DNA from: Isachenkonia alkalipeptolytica | Lineage (GTDB): Bacteria > Bacillota > Clostridia > Peptostreptococcales > T1SED10-28 | Assembly: GCF_009910325.1 (NCBI RefSeq) | Contig: NZ_SUMG01000002.1 | Coordinates: 1-64,000 of the forward strand | DNA: 64,000 nucleotides | Direction: 5' to 3' | Part shown: in pieces, positions 7,915-16,146 of the stretch | Layout: each line of letters opens with the position of its first letter | Numbering within the stretch: the stretch's first letter is position 1 | Notes under the pieces: generated by a model | The model's database searches: none | Seen by the model: the letters and a program-made list of their open reading frames with translations, nothing else | What the model was told of the DNA's origin: nothing | Made by a program: the position numbers and the translations under genes

Positions 7915-7963
7915 AAAGGAGGAAAGCTGCTAAGAAGTATTTTCTTAGCAGCTTCCCTCCTTT
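7915..7963. terminator. long bidirectional terminator between MFS and antiporter genes
   Basis: A long hairpin: AAAGGAGG (7915-7922) with CCTCCTTT (about 7956-7963), and the inner arms AAGCTGCTAAGAA and TTCTTAGCAGCTT around a five-base loop. A/T-rich flanks on both sides would serve both convergent genes. Confidence 0.85.
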
Positions 7964-8041
7964 AATTTCAGTATTTTACGGTTTTAAAATAAACCTTCAC
8001 CTTCCTCCCTATTCAGAAGGTGTACACCCCATCTGCTAAAA

Positions 8042-9220
8042 CTATAAATCCGATACCTTATCCACATCACACAGGGCTTTATTCACCATAATCGGACCAA
8101 AGATTTCAAATACCACCACTGCCGCTAAAATCACCGGCATAATGGCTCCGGGTTCAAAAAACTCTTTTTGTTCCGCAATAATGGCAAGTCCAATAGCTAC
8201 CCCCGCCTGGGGGGTTAAGGCTCTTCCCAGATTGGTTTTCCAGGTTGCAGGAAATACGGTCATGGCACTGCCCGCTCTGCTTCCTGCCAGTTTAGCAACA
8301 AACCTTGCTACGATATACACCGCACCGATCTGTCCTACGGCGGGCAGGGCTCCGAGGTCCAGCTTCGCCCCTGCCAGGGTTAGAAAAGCCAACAGTATGG
8401 GATCTTCCACATTTAATAAAGAACGACTGATCCTTTGAGGCTTTCGTGCAAAGTTTGTATAAATGGCGCCAGCAGTAATCGCCGCTAACAGGGCGGGCGT
8501 TCCTATTTCATTGGAAACCCCTACGGTAATTAACAAAGCTCCTAATACCGTAACCAGAATATGGGCATCTTTTTTAGCCCATTGGGATGTACCGATTAGA
8601 AAGCCTCCTGCAAGTATCCCCCATCCCAGAGCGATACCGATATCCCGACTGGCCATTACAAAAGCCGAGGTGTTTTCCGCTCCGACGGTAGCATAGGCTA
8701 CCTGCATAAAACTGATCACAATACCGAATAAGGTGATGGCAAACAAATTATCCAGGGCCACCACGGAGAGCAGTACTTTACTAAAGTTCCCCTTGATCGG
8801 GTTTTCCCGGATACAGGCGATAATGGCCCCGGGGGCGGTTGCGATGCTGATCACCCCGAAGATCAGGGCATAGCGAAAGGGCACACCGAAGATATACAGC
8901 GCTGCGAATACTACCCCAAGGGTAATCAGGGCCTCCACTGCAAAAACCTTGGCCACATCCTTTGCAAGCTTTCTCATCTTTCCCCAGTGAAGCTCCGCTC
9001 CAATGGATAGAGCGATGACCCCCAGGGCCAGGTCGTTAATCGGGGCTAGATCAGTAAGGGCGCCGGCGTCAACCAATCCTAACACCGAGGGGCCCACCAG
9101 CACACCCGCCAATAAATTTCCGGTAACCGAGGGAAGTTTAACATAACGGGCGAGTTTCCCTCCCGCGGCTCCCGCTAAGAATATAATTCCAATTGCCAGG
9201 GAAATATCCATAGTAATCAT
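8042..9220 (-). CDS. cation/proton antiporter (CPA2/Kef-type membrane domain)
   Basis: This 392-residue, strongly hydrophobic protein has about 12-13 segments in the Na+/H+ exchanger fold, for example KLPSVTGNLLAGVLVGPSVL near the N-terminus and GALLITVGVSNEIGTPALLA in the middle. There is no cytoplasmic RCK/TrkA domain. The preceding PII-like gene overlaps it by four bases (ATGA), which makes that protein the likely regulatory partner. The start at 9220 is preceded by AAAGGGGG. The ion specificity (Na+, K+ or H+) is not visible. Confidence 0.85.
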   Translation of the reverse strand: MITMDISLAIGIIFLAGAAGGKLARYVKLPSVTGNLLAGVLVGPSVLGLVDAGALTDLAPINDLALGVIALSIGAELHWGKMRKLAKDVAKVFAVEALITLGVVFAALYIFGVPFRYALIFGVISIATAPGAIIACIRENPIKGNFSKVLLSVVALDNLFAITLFGIVISFMQVAYATVGAENTSAFVMASRDIGIALGWGILAGGFLIGTSQWAKKDAHILVTVLGALLITVGVSNEIGTPALLAAITAGAIYTNFARKPQRISRSLLNVEDPILLAFLTLAGAKLDLGALPAVGQIGAVYIVARFVAKLAGSRAGSAMTVFPATWKTNLGRALTPQAGVAIGLAIIAEQKEFFEPGAIMPVILAAVVVFEIFGPIMVNKALCDVDKVSDL

Positions 9221-9561
9221 TCATCCCCCTTTATTTTTCCTAAACCCTTACAGTAATCGATGGGGAGGGTGATAGCAATTCCCGTATCTGACTCCCCCAA
9301 GTCCCCGATGATGGTTTCAATGGCCTCCACCACGGTGTTCCGTTCTTCGTCGGTTTTCACCACAGCAAAAATGGTTTTATTCTTCCCCGGAGCCTCTCCA
9401 AACTCCGCAAACCTGGAAAAAAACGGTACCTGATGGGCCATGATATGAGCCATTCCCGTGGTGTCCATCACCGTGGCCCCACGAATGCCTCTTTGATAAA
9501 ACTCGTCTAAGATATCCGTTACATAATCCGGATCATTGATAATTGCAATTAACAGTTTCAT
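9217..9561 (-). CDS. PII-like signal-transduction protein, antiporter regulator
   Basis: This 114-residue protein has the alternating beta-alpha-beta pattern of the PII/CutA-like trimer fold. It starts MKLLIAIINDPDYVTDILDE, has a central loop (GMAHIMAHQVPFFSRFAEF) where PII proteins carry the T-loop, and ends AITLPIDYCKGLGKIKGDE. It lacks the usual GlnB uridylylation tyrosine context, so it is a transporter-linked PII-like protein rather than GlnB. It is translationally coupled to the downstream antiporter. The ligand (nucleotide, bicarbonate or ion) cannot be inferred. Confidence 0.75.
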   Translation of the reverse strand: MKLLIAIINDPDYVTDILDEFYQRGIRGATVMDTTGMAHIMAHQVPFFSRFAEFGEAPGKNKTIFAVVKTDEERNTVVEAIETIIGDLGESDTGIAITLPIDYCKGLGKIKGDE

Positions 9562-9689
9562 TCAACAACTTCCTTTCCTTAATAACTACCGGGTCAATAC
9601 TTAAAAAACCAATACTCGAAATTTATAAAATATTTTAATTTCATATTAAAATATATCACTCTTTTCTTTTTTATTCAAGTAAGCCCAAA

Positions 9690-9722
9690 GGAAAACCCCC
9701 GAAGGTCTTCCTCCGGGAGTTT
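9690..9722 (-). terminator. intrinsic terminator of pepV-trmB
   Basis: On the minus strand CCCGGAGG - AAGA - CCTTCGGG forms eight pairs (one G-U) and is followed by GGTTTTCCTTT, about 20 bp after the trmB stop. Confidence 0.75.
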
Positions 9723-9741
9723 AAAACTCATCCAGGATTGA

Positions 9742-10380
9742 TCAGTCCCTCTTAATGGCTTCCAGGCGGTAAATTCTCAAGCCGGACCGGGAGAACTTGT
9801 CTTCATACTCCGTGGTTGCAGGAACCGACAGGCCGCTGTTATGATAATCGAAGGTGATGTTTTTCAATCGGTACCCCTCGTCGGATAAGGCGTTCAAGGA
9901 AAACTCAAAGAGTTTTTCGTTATCGGTTTTTACATGAATCTCTCCTTCTTTCACAAGGATTTTTCTGTATTTGTTTAAAAAGCGTTGATGAGTTAGCCTT
10001 CTTTTCGCCGTGCGACTCTTCGGCCAAGGGTCGGAGAAGTTCAAGTAGATCCGCTCCACTTCTTCTTTGGCGAAGTATTGATCCAAATGCTCCGCATTTT
10101 TCCAGAGAAAGCGCACATTATCCAACTCTTTTTCTATCGCCTTTTCCACTCCCCGAAGGAGCACCTCTTCTTTAATTTCCAGTCCCAGATAAAAAACATC
10201 GGGATTTTCCTCCGCCAAAGTGGTGATGAACTGCCCCTTTCCCATGCCGATTTCCAGGTGAATCCTCTTGCCACCGGTGAGTTTATCCCACTGGCCCGAG
10301 AGCTGCTCCGGCGCTTCCACCAGCCAATCCCTATGGGCCAGTAGCCTTTCTACTCCGTCCTTCAGTCTTCTCCTTCGCAT
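9742..10380 (-). CDS. trmB: tRNA (guanine-N7-)-methyltransferase TrmB
   Basis: This 212-residue enzyme makes m7G46 in tRNA using SAM. The SAM-binding motif HLEIGMGKGQF and the catalytic motif NFSDPWPKSRTAKRRL are intact, and the C-terminal TEYEDKFSRSG segment is typical of the family. The start lies two bases after the pepV stop, with GAGGG in the pepV end as ribosome site, so the two genes are cotranscribed. The length matches the family. Confidence 0.95.
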   Translation of the reverse strand: MRRRRLKDGVERLLAHRDWLVEAPEQLSGQWDKLTGGKRIHLEIGMGKGQFITTLAEENPDVFYLGLEIKEEVLLRGVEKAIEKELDNVRFLWKNAEHLDQYFAKEEVERIYLNFSDPWPKSRTAKRRLTHQRFLNKYRKILVKEGEIHVKTDNEKLFEFSLNALSDEGYRLKNITFDYHNSGLSVPATTEYEDKFSRSGLRIYRLEAIKRD

Positions 10381-10382
10381 TA

Positions 10383-11759
10383 TTAGCCCTCTTTCGACGT
10401 TAATTTTTCAATGGCATTTAAATAAATGGTCGCCACTTTCATAAAATCTTCTACAATGATATGTTCATTGGGCTGATGCTCCGTCTTTTCCCTTCCCGGA
10501 AGCACCGCTCCGAAGGCTACACAATTGGGCATTGCCCGGGCATAAGTGGCGCCGCCCGAGGTCAGGGGGGTTGGGTCCTCCCCCGTAACCTTTTGGTAAA
10601 CCTCCCCGAGGCTACGGATCAAGAGATGATCCTTGGGAAGATAAATGGCTTCCAAGTAGTCGTGTTCTGTAAGGGTAAGACCGTATTCTTTGGCCCCTTC
10701 CTTGATTTTTTCCTCCATCCTATTTTTTTCAATGGTCACGGGGATCCGAAGATCCAAGGCGATTTCCGATTTTTCTTCATTGATGGTAAGCTGCCCCGCA
10801 TTGATGGTGATGGGACCCGATACATCCTCTAACTTTCCGAATAGCTTTTCTCCATACTGGCTCAGTCCCAGTTTTCCTTCTACAAAGTTCAGTGCAGGAT
10901 TATTAATCCCGGCCTCTTTCAGGTGCTTTGCCAGCAGATTGATGGCATTCAACCCTCCTTCCGGCTTTGCGGAGTGGGCACTCTTTCCATAAAGAGTTAA
11001 TCGATTTTCTTCCATTTTCACTGGGTGATTTTCTTTTTTTAGCTTTTCATATACACCCTCTAGGCTTCTAAGTCGAAACTCATACTCTCCTTCTGAGGTT
11101 TTTTTAAGCTCAACCCAGGCTCGATCGGCCAAGGCATTAAAACTATTTCCTCCCCCGAAGGCAATTTCCTTGGACCCTTCTCCCCGAAGGTAGAGCTGAA
11201 GTAGCCCCTTTTCTGCGTGGATCATAGGAAAAATCGAGTCGGGAGTAAATCCGAAATCCGGCACTTCTTCTTTTTCCATATATTTTTCAATCCCCCGCCA
11301 AAGGGTTTCTTCGTCGGTGCCGAAAATAAACCGGAGCCTTTTACAGAACCCATGCCCTTGATCCAACAACTGTTTCGCACCATACATCGCTGCAATCATC
11401 GGACCTTTATCATCCTGGGTACCCCGGCCGTATACCTTCCCCTCCCGGATTTCCGGTTGAAAGGCCGGTGTTTCCCATTGTTCCGGATCCCCGGGGGGGA
11501 CCACGTCTAAATGACCCAAAATCCCGAATAATTTCTCCCCTTCACCGATTTCTCCATATCCGTAGTACCCCTCGGGATCGATAAAGGTTCTAAAACCCAG
11601 TTCCTTAGAAATTTCCAGGGCCTTTTCCAGGGCTTTTTGAATTTTTATACCGAAAGGAGCCCCCTCACGGCTTTCATCAATAACACTGGGAATCTTCACA
11701 AGACTTATCATATCCTGAATCATAGGTTCTTTATACTTTGACGCGTCAAAGGTTTGCAT
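10383..11759 (-). CDS. pepV: dipeptidase PepV (M20 family)
   Basis: This 458-residue zinc dipeptidase has the M20 metal ligands in order: His/Asp in GHLDVVPPGD, Asp in GRGTQDDKGPM, the catalytic Glu pair in GTDEETLW and a late His in TEHQPNEH. A lid/dimerisation domain lies in the middle (SAHSAKPEGGLNAI), characteristic of PepV. It releases amino acids from dipeptides in the cytoplasm and pairs functionally with PepF nearby. It is cotranscribed with trmB. Confidence 0.93.
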   Translation of the reverse strand: MQTFDASKYKEPMIQDMISLVKIPSVIDESREGAPFGIKIQKALEKALEISKELGFRTFIDPEGYYGYGEIGEGEKLFGILGHLDVVPPGDPEQWETPAFQPEIREGKVYGRGTQDDKGPMIAAMYGAKQLLDQGHGFCKRLRFIFGTDEETLWRGIEKYMEKEEVPDFGFTPDSIFPMIHAEKGLLQLYLRGEGSKEIAFGGGNSFNALADRAWVELKKTSEGEYEFRLRSLEGVYEKLKKENHPVKMEENRLTLYGKSAHSAKPEGGLNAINLLAKHLKEAGINNPALNFVEGKLGLSQYGEKLFGKLEDVSGPITINAGQLTINEEKSEIALDLRIPVTIEKNRMEEKIKEGAKEYGLTLTEHDYLEAIYLPKDHLLIRSLGEVYQKVTGEDPTPLTSGGATYARAMPNCVAFGAVLPGREKTEHQPNEHIIVEDFMKVATIYLNAIEKLTSKEG

Positions 11760-11889
11760 TTTCCCTCTCTCCTCTCCATGATTTTAAAAAAGAATGATTT
11801 TAAAAAAAGAGTACCTTTTTACCCCACTGAAACACAGCAAACAGTAAAAAGATACTCCCTATTATACCCGAAGTGCCCCTAGGTTAAAC

Positions 11890-11912
11890 CGGCGTCCCTT
11901 CACCGGGCGCCG
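11890..11912 (-). terminator. possible terminator of htpG
   Basis: A GC-rich stem, CGGCGCCC with GGGACGCCG, has one mismatch and a six-base loop. It lies 26 bp after the htpG stop. The T-run is weak (GGTTTAACC), so efficient termination is uncertain. Confidence 0.4.
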
Positions 11913-11937
11913 TGAAGACCCGTTCTTTTCCTTCGGT

Positions 11938-13842
11938 TTATTCTTCTATCAGCTTAAATACATCGTTGCTGTAGGCTACGGGATCCTCCGGGGTGATCCC
12001 TTCCATCAACAGCGCCTGATTATAAAATACATTGGCATAGGCCTGAACCTTTTCTTCGTCGGATGCAAAGTGTTTTTGCAAGGCTTTAAACATTTTATGA
12101 TCCGTATTGATCTCCAACACTTTTTCCGATTTCATTCCGGCTCCGTCGGGCATGGATTGCAGGATTTTTTCCATTTCAATGGAAAGCTCGCCGTCGGCGG
12201 CAAGGCATACCGCATGGTTTTTCAGTCTTTTGGAGGGGCGTACGTCCTTAACCTTATCCCCCAGGATTTCCTTTAATTTATTGAAGATTTCCTGAAACTC
12301 TTCCTTTTCCTCTTTGCTTTCTTTTTCTTCTTCCTTATCCACCTCTAAGTCTCCGCTAGATACGGATTTAAAGGTTTTTCCTTCGTAATTCATCAGCATT
12401 TTTATGGCAAATTCATCCACTTCATCAGTGAAATACAAAATTTCATAATCCTTGTCTTTCAGCATCTCCGTTTGAGGCATTTTATCGATTTTTTCCACGG
12501 AGTCCCCGGAAGCGTAGTAAATATGCTCCTGATCTTCCTTCATTCCTTCCACGTATTCCTTTAGGGTGACCATTTTCTTGCGTTTGGAAGAATAAAACAA
12601 CAACAGATCCTGAAGGGTCTCTTTATTCTGTCCGAAATCACTGTAGACTCCGTATTTAATCTGCTTTCCAAAATTGTTAAAGAAGCTTTCATATTTTTCC
12701 CGATCATTTTTCAGCATGGCCGTAAGAGCGGTTTTGATTTTTTCTTTGATTTTCTTTCCGATGATCTGAAGCTGTCGGTCATGTTGTAGCATCTCTCTGG
12801 AAATATTTAAGGAAAGATCCTCGGAGTCCACCATGCCTTTTACAAAGCTGAAGTAGTCAGGAAGAAGGTCCGGGCATTTTTCCATAATCAGTACGCCGCT
12901 GGAATAAAGCTCCAGTCCCTTTTCATATTCTTTGGTGTAAAAATCATAGGGTGCCTGCTCGGGAATGTATAATATCGAGCTGTACCGCAGGGTTCCGTCG
13001 GCTTTCATATGAATGTGTTTTAAGGGTTTATCAAATCCGTAACGCTTTTCCTGATAAAAATTGATGTAATCCTCATCGGTTAGCTGGCTCTTGTTTTTCC
13101 GCCACATGGGCACCATGCTGTTTACGGTTTCTTCCTTAACCACTTCTTTGTATTCCGGGTCTTTGTCCTCACTGTCTCCATCGGATTCCTTTTCCACTTT
13201 TTCCTGAGTGGTAAGATCCATTTTAATGGGGTAGCGGACAAAATCCGAGTACTTTTTGATGATTTCCTGCAGTCGGTGATCCTCTAAGTATTCATCATAG
13301 TTTTCTTCCTCGGTATTCTCCCGGACTTTAATAATTACCTCGGTACCTGCATCGGCTTTTTCCGCGGTTTCAATGGTGTAGCCTTCCACTCCGTCAGACT
13401 CCCACCGATAGGCTTCATCGCTGTCTAAAGCCTTGGTTTTTACCGTAATGTGATCCGCCACCATAAAAGCGGAGTAAAAACCGATTCCGAATTGACCGAT
13501 GATGTCGATGCCCTCTTTGACTTCATTTTCATTTTTGAAGGCTAGAGATCCGCTCTTTGCTATGGTTCCAAGGTTATCTTCCAACTCTTCCTTCGTCATG
13601 CCGATGCCCGTATCCAACACTCTAAGGGTTCTTTTTTCCTTATCGGGGATGACCTTGATAAAGAAGTCCTCTTTATTGAATTTTAAATCTTCCCGGGTAA
13701 GGGCTTTATAATACCGTTTGTCAATGGCGTCACTGGCATTGGAGATCAGCTCCCGTAAAAAAATCTCCTTATGGGTGTAGATAGAGTTGATCATCAACTC
13801 CAACAATCTTTTGGATTCCGCTTTAAATTCCTGTTTGCTCAT
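11938..13842 (-). CDS. htpG: molecular chaperone HtpG (Hsp90)
   Basis: This 634-residue, full-length bacterial Hsp90 has the N-terminal GHKL ATPase motifs: [13 protein letters not shown] with the catalytic Glu and the Asn, DTGIGM and the lid [11 protein letters not shown]. The middle domain contains [10 protein letters not shown] with the ATP-sensing Arg. A charged linker (residues about 215-230) is short, as usual in bacteria, and a second acidic stretch lies near residue 495. The leader carries a CIRCE operator (13891-13917), so HrcA repression in the absence of heat stress is expected. Confidence 0.97.
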   Translation of the reverse strand: MSKQEFKAESKRLLELMINSIYTHKEIFLRELISNASDAIDKRYYKALTREDLKFNKEDFFIKVIPDKEKRTLRVLDTGIGMTKEELEDNLGTIAKSGSLAFKNENEVKEGIDIIGQFGIGFYSAFMVADHITVKTKALDSDEAYRWESDGVEGYTIETAEKADAGTEVIIKVRENTEEENYDEYLEDHRLQEIIKKYSDFVRYPIKMDLTTQEKVEKESDGDSEDKDPEYKEVVKEETVNSMVPMWRKNKSQLTDEDYINFYQEKRYGFDKPLKHIHMKADGTLRYSSILYIPEQAPYDFYTKEYEKGLELYSSGVLIMEKCPDLLPDYFSFVKGMVDSEDLSLNISREMLQHDRQLQIIGKKIKEKIKTALTAMLKNDREKYESFFNNFGKQIKYGVYSDFGQNKETLQDLLLFYSSKRKKMVTLKEYVEGMKEDQEHIYYASGDSVEKIDKMPQTEMLKDKDYEILYFTDEVDEFAIKMLMNYEGKTFKSVSSGDLEVDKEEEKESKEEKEEFQEIFNKLKEILGDKVKDVRPSKRLKNHAVCLAADGELSIEMEKILQSMPDGAGMKSEKVLEINTDHKMFKALQKHFASDEEKVQAYANVFYNQALLMEGITPEDPVAYSNDVFKLIEE

Positions 13843-13890
13843 GGTTTGTTCCCCTTTCTTTATTTATTTCCATGGTATTCAACAAAATAG

Positions 13891-13917
13891 TTAGCACTCT
13901 ATGATACAGAGTGCTAA
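13891..13917 (-). promoter_or_regulatory. CIRCE operator (HrcA binding site) of htpG
   Basis: TTAGCACTC (13891-13899), nine bases, then GAGTGCTAA (13909-13917) is an exact match to the CIRCE consensus. It sits just downstream of the htpG -10 region, about 50 bp before the start codon, where bound HrcA would block transcription. Confidence 0.95.
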
Positions 13918-13921
13918 CTAT

Positions 13922-13949
13922 AATTTATCAAATCTATGGAATTTGTCAA
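13922..13949 (-). promoter_or_regulatory. sigma-A promoter of htpG
   Basis: On the minus strand a perfect TTGACA (13949-13944) is followed after 16 bp by TAAATT (13927-13922); other A/T-rich hexamers nearby could also serve as the -10. The CIRCE element begins five bases further on. Confidence 0.6.
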
Positions 13950-13964
13950 TAGCCAATTTTCATC

Positions 13965-14705
13965 CTACACTTTTCCCACAGGGGACATGTACACCACAAA
14001 CTCCTCTTCCCCGTCAACGCCTACAATCTCGTCCATCAGTTTTTGTTCATAGGCGGCGATGGCACAGGTTCCAAGGTTTAATGCCTCGGCGGAAAGATAC
14101 AGTCCGTGACATAAGTGACCGGCATCCAACAGCATGGGTTTATGGGACCGTTGGTCATAACGCCATTCTCCCCGGTAGGGAATAACGGTCCAGATAAAGG
14201 TTACAGGAGCTTCTCCCACAAATTTTTGCCCCCGGGCACCGATGGTCATTTTTTCTCCGATTTCTTCTTCCGTTTTGACCTTGATTAATTGATGTTTTAA
14301 GCCGGAATATCGATAAATACCTTTTTCCAAGCCCTCCACATTGGTAACACCGATATAGGTTTCAAAGGGATGACGAGCGCCTGCAGAGGGAACCGGCCTG
14401 ATCGAGGCATATCCACCGCCACGAACTTCTTTAACCCCTTGGGTGGTGTACAGTAAAAAGGAAACCTCTGCTAAGCTCATGGGATCTTCCTTGAAGTTTC
14501 GATGACTCCTACGATCCATAATACACTGAAAAACATCCTTCTTTGTCACCAGGTCTCCCGTTACCTCAGGTAAATCGATCACTTCATCCTCGGATTCCAT
14601 GGGTTTTTCCAAAGGCGGTTGAGGCATCCCTTTCATTTGGTCGGATTCCATTTCTCCGCTAAATCCGGACTTTAACATGTTTCTTTCCTGCTCAAATCTT
14701 TTCAT
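13965..14705 (-). CDS. nitroreductase-family (SagB/ThcOx-type) dehydrogenase
   Basis: This 246-residue FMN-dependent nitroreductase-fold protein has the FMN-binding RRSHRNFKEDPMSLAEVSFL near residue 75, RPVPSAGARHPFETYI near 125 and the C-terminal GTCAIAAYEQ. Its head, with TTQGVKEVRGGGYASIRPVP, is of the SagB/ThcOx subgroup. Some members of that subgroup oxidise azolines, and stand-alone members have unknown substrates. No cyclodehydratase or peptide precursor gene is adjacent, so a natural-product role is not supported. It has its own ribosome site. Confidence 0.8.
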   Translation of the reverse strand: MKRFEQERNMLKSGFSGEMESDQMKGMPQPPLEKPMESEDEVIDLPEVTGDLVTKKDVFQCIMDRRSHRNFKEDPMSLAEVSFLLYTTQGVKEVRGGGYASIRPVPSAGARHPFETYIGVTNVEGLEKGIYRYSGLKHQLIKVKTEEEIGEKMTIGARGQKFVGEAPVTFIWTVIPYRGEWRYDQRSHKPMLLDAGHLCHGLYLSAEALNLGTCAIAAYEQKLMDEIVGVDGEEEFVVYMSPVGKV

Positions 14706-14802
14706 AACTTTCCCTCCAGTATCATTATATTTTCAATTTTGCTAAATATCTTCTTAATTAATCATTATAACAAAGTTTCGGGGATCTAAAAACTCGAATT
14801 CC

Positions 14803-15885
14803 TTAAAAATCCGGATCCAGTTCTTTCACCGCTTGACAGTATTTCTCCCGATTACCATCAAATTTAAACTCCTCGCCGTAAACCATGGATTCCAGTACCC
14901 GTCGGGTCTGGTTTCCAATACAGTTTTCCCGGTGCTTACTGCACTGTTCGCATACGGAAATGGTCTCCCGAAGGGAATCCTTTAACTTTTCCTTTTCTTC
15001 GCCTCCTAAGGAACATAAGGGTCCATTAAACTCTTTTTTCAATAGGTAGGCCTCTTCTTTTTCCGCTTTTTCCAAGTATTCTTGTAATTCCTCAATGGTA
15101 GTGGATCCGTTTTCACAGTACTCACAGCTATGATTTTCATCCTTCGCCGCCTCCAAGGAATGTCTAATCCGTTGGGTATTGAGGCGAAGCTCCTCTGCAG
15201 TGGTTCTATAGCTTGAAGTTTGGATTCTGCTTTGAATAACCAGTTTTCTTCCCATAATAAGGATACTGAAAAGAAGGGCCCCAGGTAACAGGATCATTAT
15301 CCCTTGACTAAGGGGAATACCATCGACTTGACCTAACAAACCGGTATATCCAAATATCATAAAAACAATTCCCGATCCGATTTTAAGTCCCACCTCGGGA
15401 ATTTTCTTACCGAGTTTCATCCCAACCAATACGCCAACCCCACTGGTAATTACCATACCCAAAACCGTTCCCCCAAGAATCAATAAGGGATAGGAACCTT
15501 GGGTTGAAAGGGTAATCACCGCTAGTTGGGTTTTATCTCCGATCTCTCCTAGAAAAAAGGCGAAGGCTACCGTCAGTACCGGCCCGAATTTTTTCACCCC
15601 GGTATCTTGAGCTTCTTCCTCCCCTTCCGGTTTAAGTGACCATAGACCGAAGACAATAAAGGCAGTAGCCGCAATCAGACTAAGGGTATCCAGGGGAATA
15701 AAGTCCGAGAGATAGACCCCAAGAACTACGGCAATCCCATGATTTAACAGGGATCCCAGGAAAACCCCCAGCAACACTTTTTTAACCGAATATTTTGTAG
15801 CAAAAGCCATAGCTAACAGTTGGGTTTTATCCCCCATTTCCGCCATACTGATTAATGCTAAGGCTTGAATAAACTCCCATCCCAT
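14803..15885 (-). CDS. GDT1/TMEM165-family Mn2+ exporter with Cys-containing C-terminal extension
   Basis: This 360-residue protein carries two copies of the family signature ExGDKTQ: AEMGDKTQLLAMAF and GEIGDKTQLAVITL. They lie in two three-helix repeats, the organisation of UPF0016 cation exporters such as MneA/MntX-like Mn2+ pumps. The ATG at 15885 is chosen because AAAGGAGG precedes it by seven bases; the frame is open to 15951 without a site. The last 140 residues are soluble, with paired cysteines (CEYCENG, then CEQCSKHRENC), and are not part of the core family. A yybP-ykoY riboswitch with terminator lies directly upstream, which supports manganese efflux. Confidence 0.85.
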   Translation of the reverse strand: MGWEFIQALALISMAEMGDKTQLLAMAFATKYSVKKVLLGVFLGSLLNHGIAVVLGVYLSDFIPLDTLSLIAATAFIVFGLWSLKPEGEEEAQDTGVKKFGPVLTVAFAFFLGEIGDKTQLAVITLSTQGSYPLLILGGTVLGMVITSGVGVLVGMKLGKKIPEVGLKIGSGIVFMIFGYTGLLGQVDGIPLSQGIMILLPGALLFSILIMGRKLVIQSRIQTSSYRTTAEELRLNTQRIRHSLEAAKDENHSCEYCENGSTTIEELQEYLEKAEKEEAYLLKKEFNGPLCSLGGEEKEKLKDSLRETISVCEQCSKHRENCIGNQTRRVLESMVYGEEFKFDGNREKYCQAVKELDPDF

Positions 15886-15923
15886 ATAAGCGCCTCCTTT
15901 GTCCTTCATATTTAGGATTTCAT

Positions 15924-15983
15924 AAAAAAAGAGACTTTTATGCTTAAGCAACCAAACCTTGGCTGTTTAAGCGTAAAAGTCTC
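15924..15983 (-). terminator. riboswitch-controlled terminator ahead of the Mn2+ exporter
   Basis: GAGACTTTTA (15983-15974) pairs with TAAAAGTCTC (15940-15931), and inner GCTTAA/TTAAGC arms extend the stem. Seven T follow (15930-15924). The first arm overlaps the 3' end of the aptamer (GAGCGAGAC), so Mn2+-bound aptamer would prevent terminator folding and switch the exporter on. Confidence 0.85.
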
Positions 15984-16090
15984 GCTCCTTTAAAATCGAC
16001 CCTTAGGGTCCACTTTAAAGCGAATAGAACCAGGCATTAATGCCAGTATGTTGACTCTATTCATAGTTTTCACTATCGCTACTCCCTTTT
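15971..16090 (-). ncRNA. yybP-ykoY manganese riboswitch aptamer
   Basis: On the minus strand the RNA begins AAAGGGAGUAGC (16090 region), contains GUCAACAUACUGGC, and closes with GGAGCGAGACUUUU. These are the conserved L1/L3 and terminal segments of the Mn2+-sensing yybP-ykoY family. It lies between a clear promoter and an intrinsic terminator and precedes a GDT1-type Mn2+ exporter, one of the usual gene families under this switch. Confidence 0.85.
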
Positions 16091-16102
16091 ATGCTTTTTT
16101 CT

Positions 16103-16131
16103 ATTATATCATAAACCCTAACAAACCTCAA
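16103..16131 (-). promoter_or_regulatory. sigma-A promoter of the Mn2+ riboswitch-exporter unit
   Basis: On the minus strand TTGAGG (16131-16126) and a perfect TATAAT (16108-16103) are separated by 17 bp. The transcript would begin just before the aptamer. Confidence 0.75.
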
Positions 16132-16146
16132 AATCAAAGAAGGCCC

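Noticed and set aside
9562-9741. Riboswitch upstream of the PII-like gene
   Set aside because: The region is A/T-rich with only short repeats (TAAAATATTTTA, GTATTG twice) and none of the conserved riboswitch strings I know; it also includes the trmB terminator.
13965-14705. Azoline-forming natural-product cluster suggested by the SagB-type dehydrogenase
   Set aside because: No cyclodehydratase, precursor peptide or exporter gene is adjacent.
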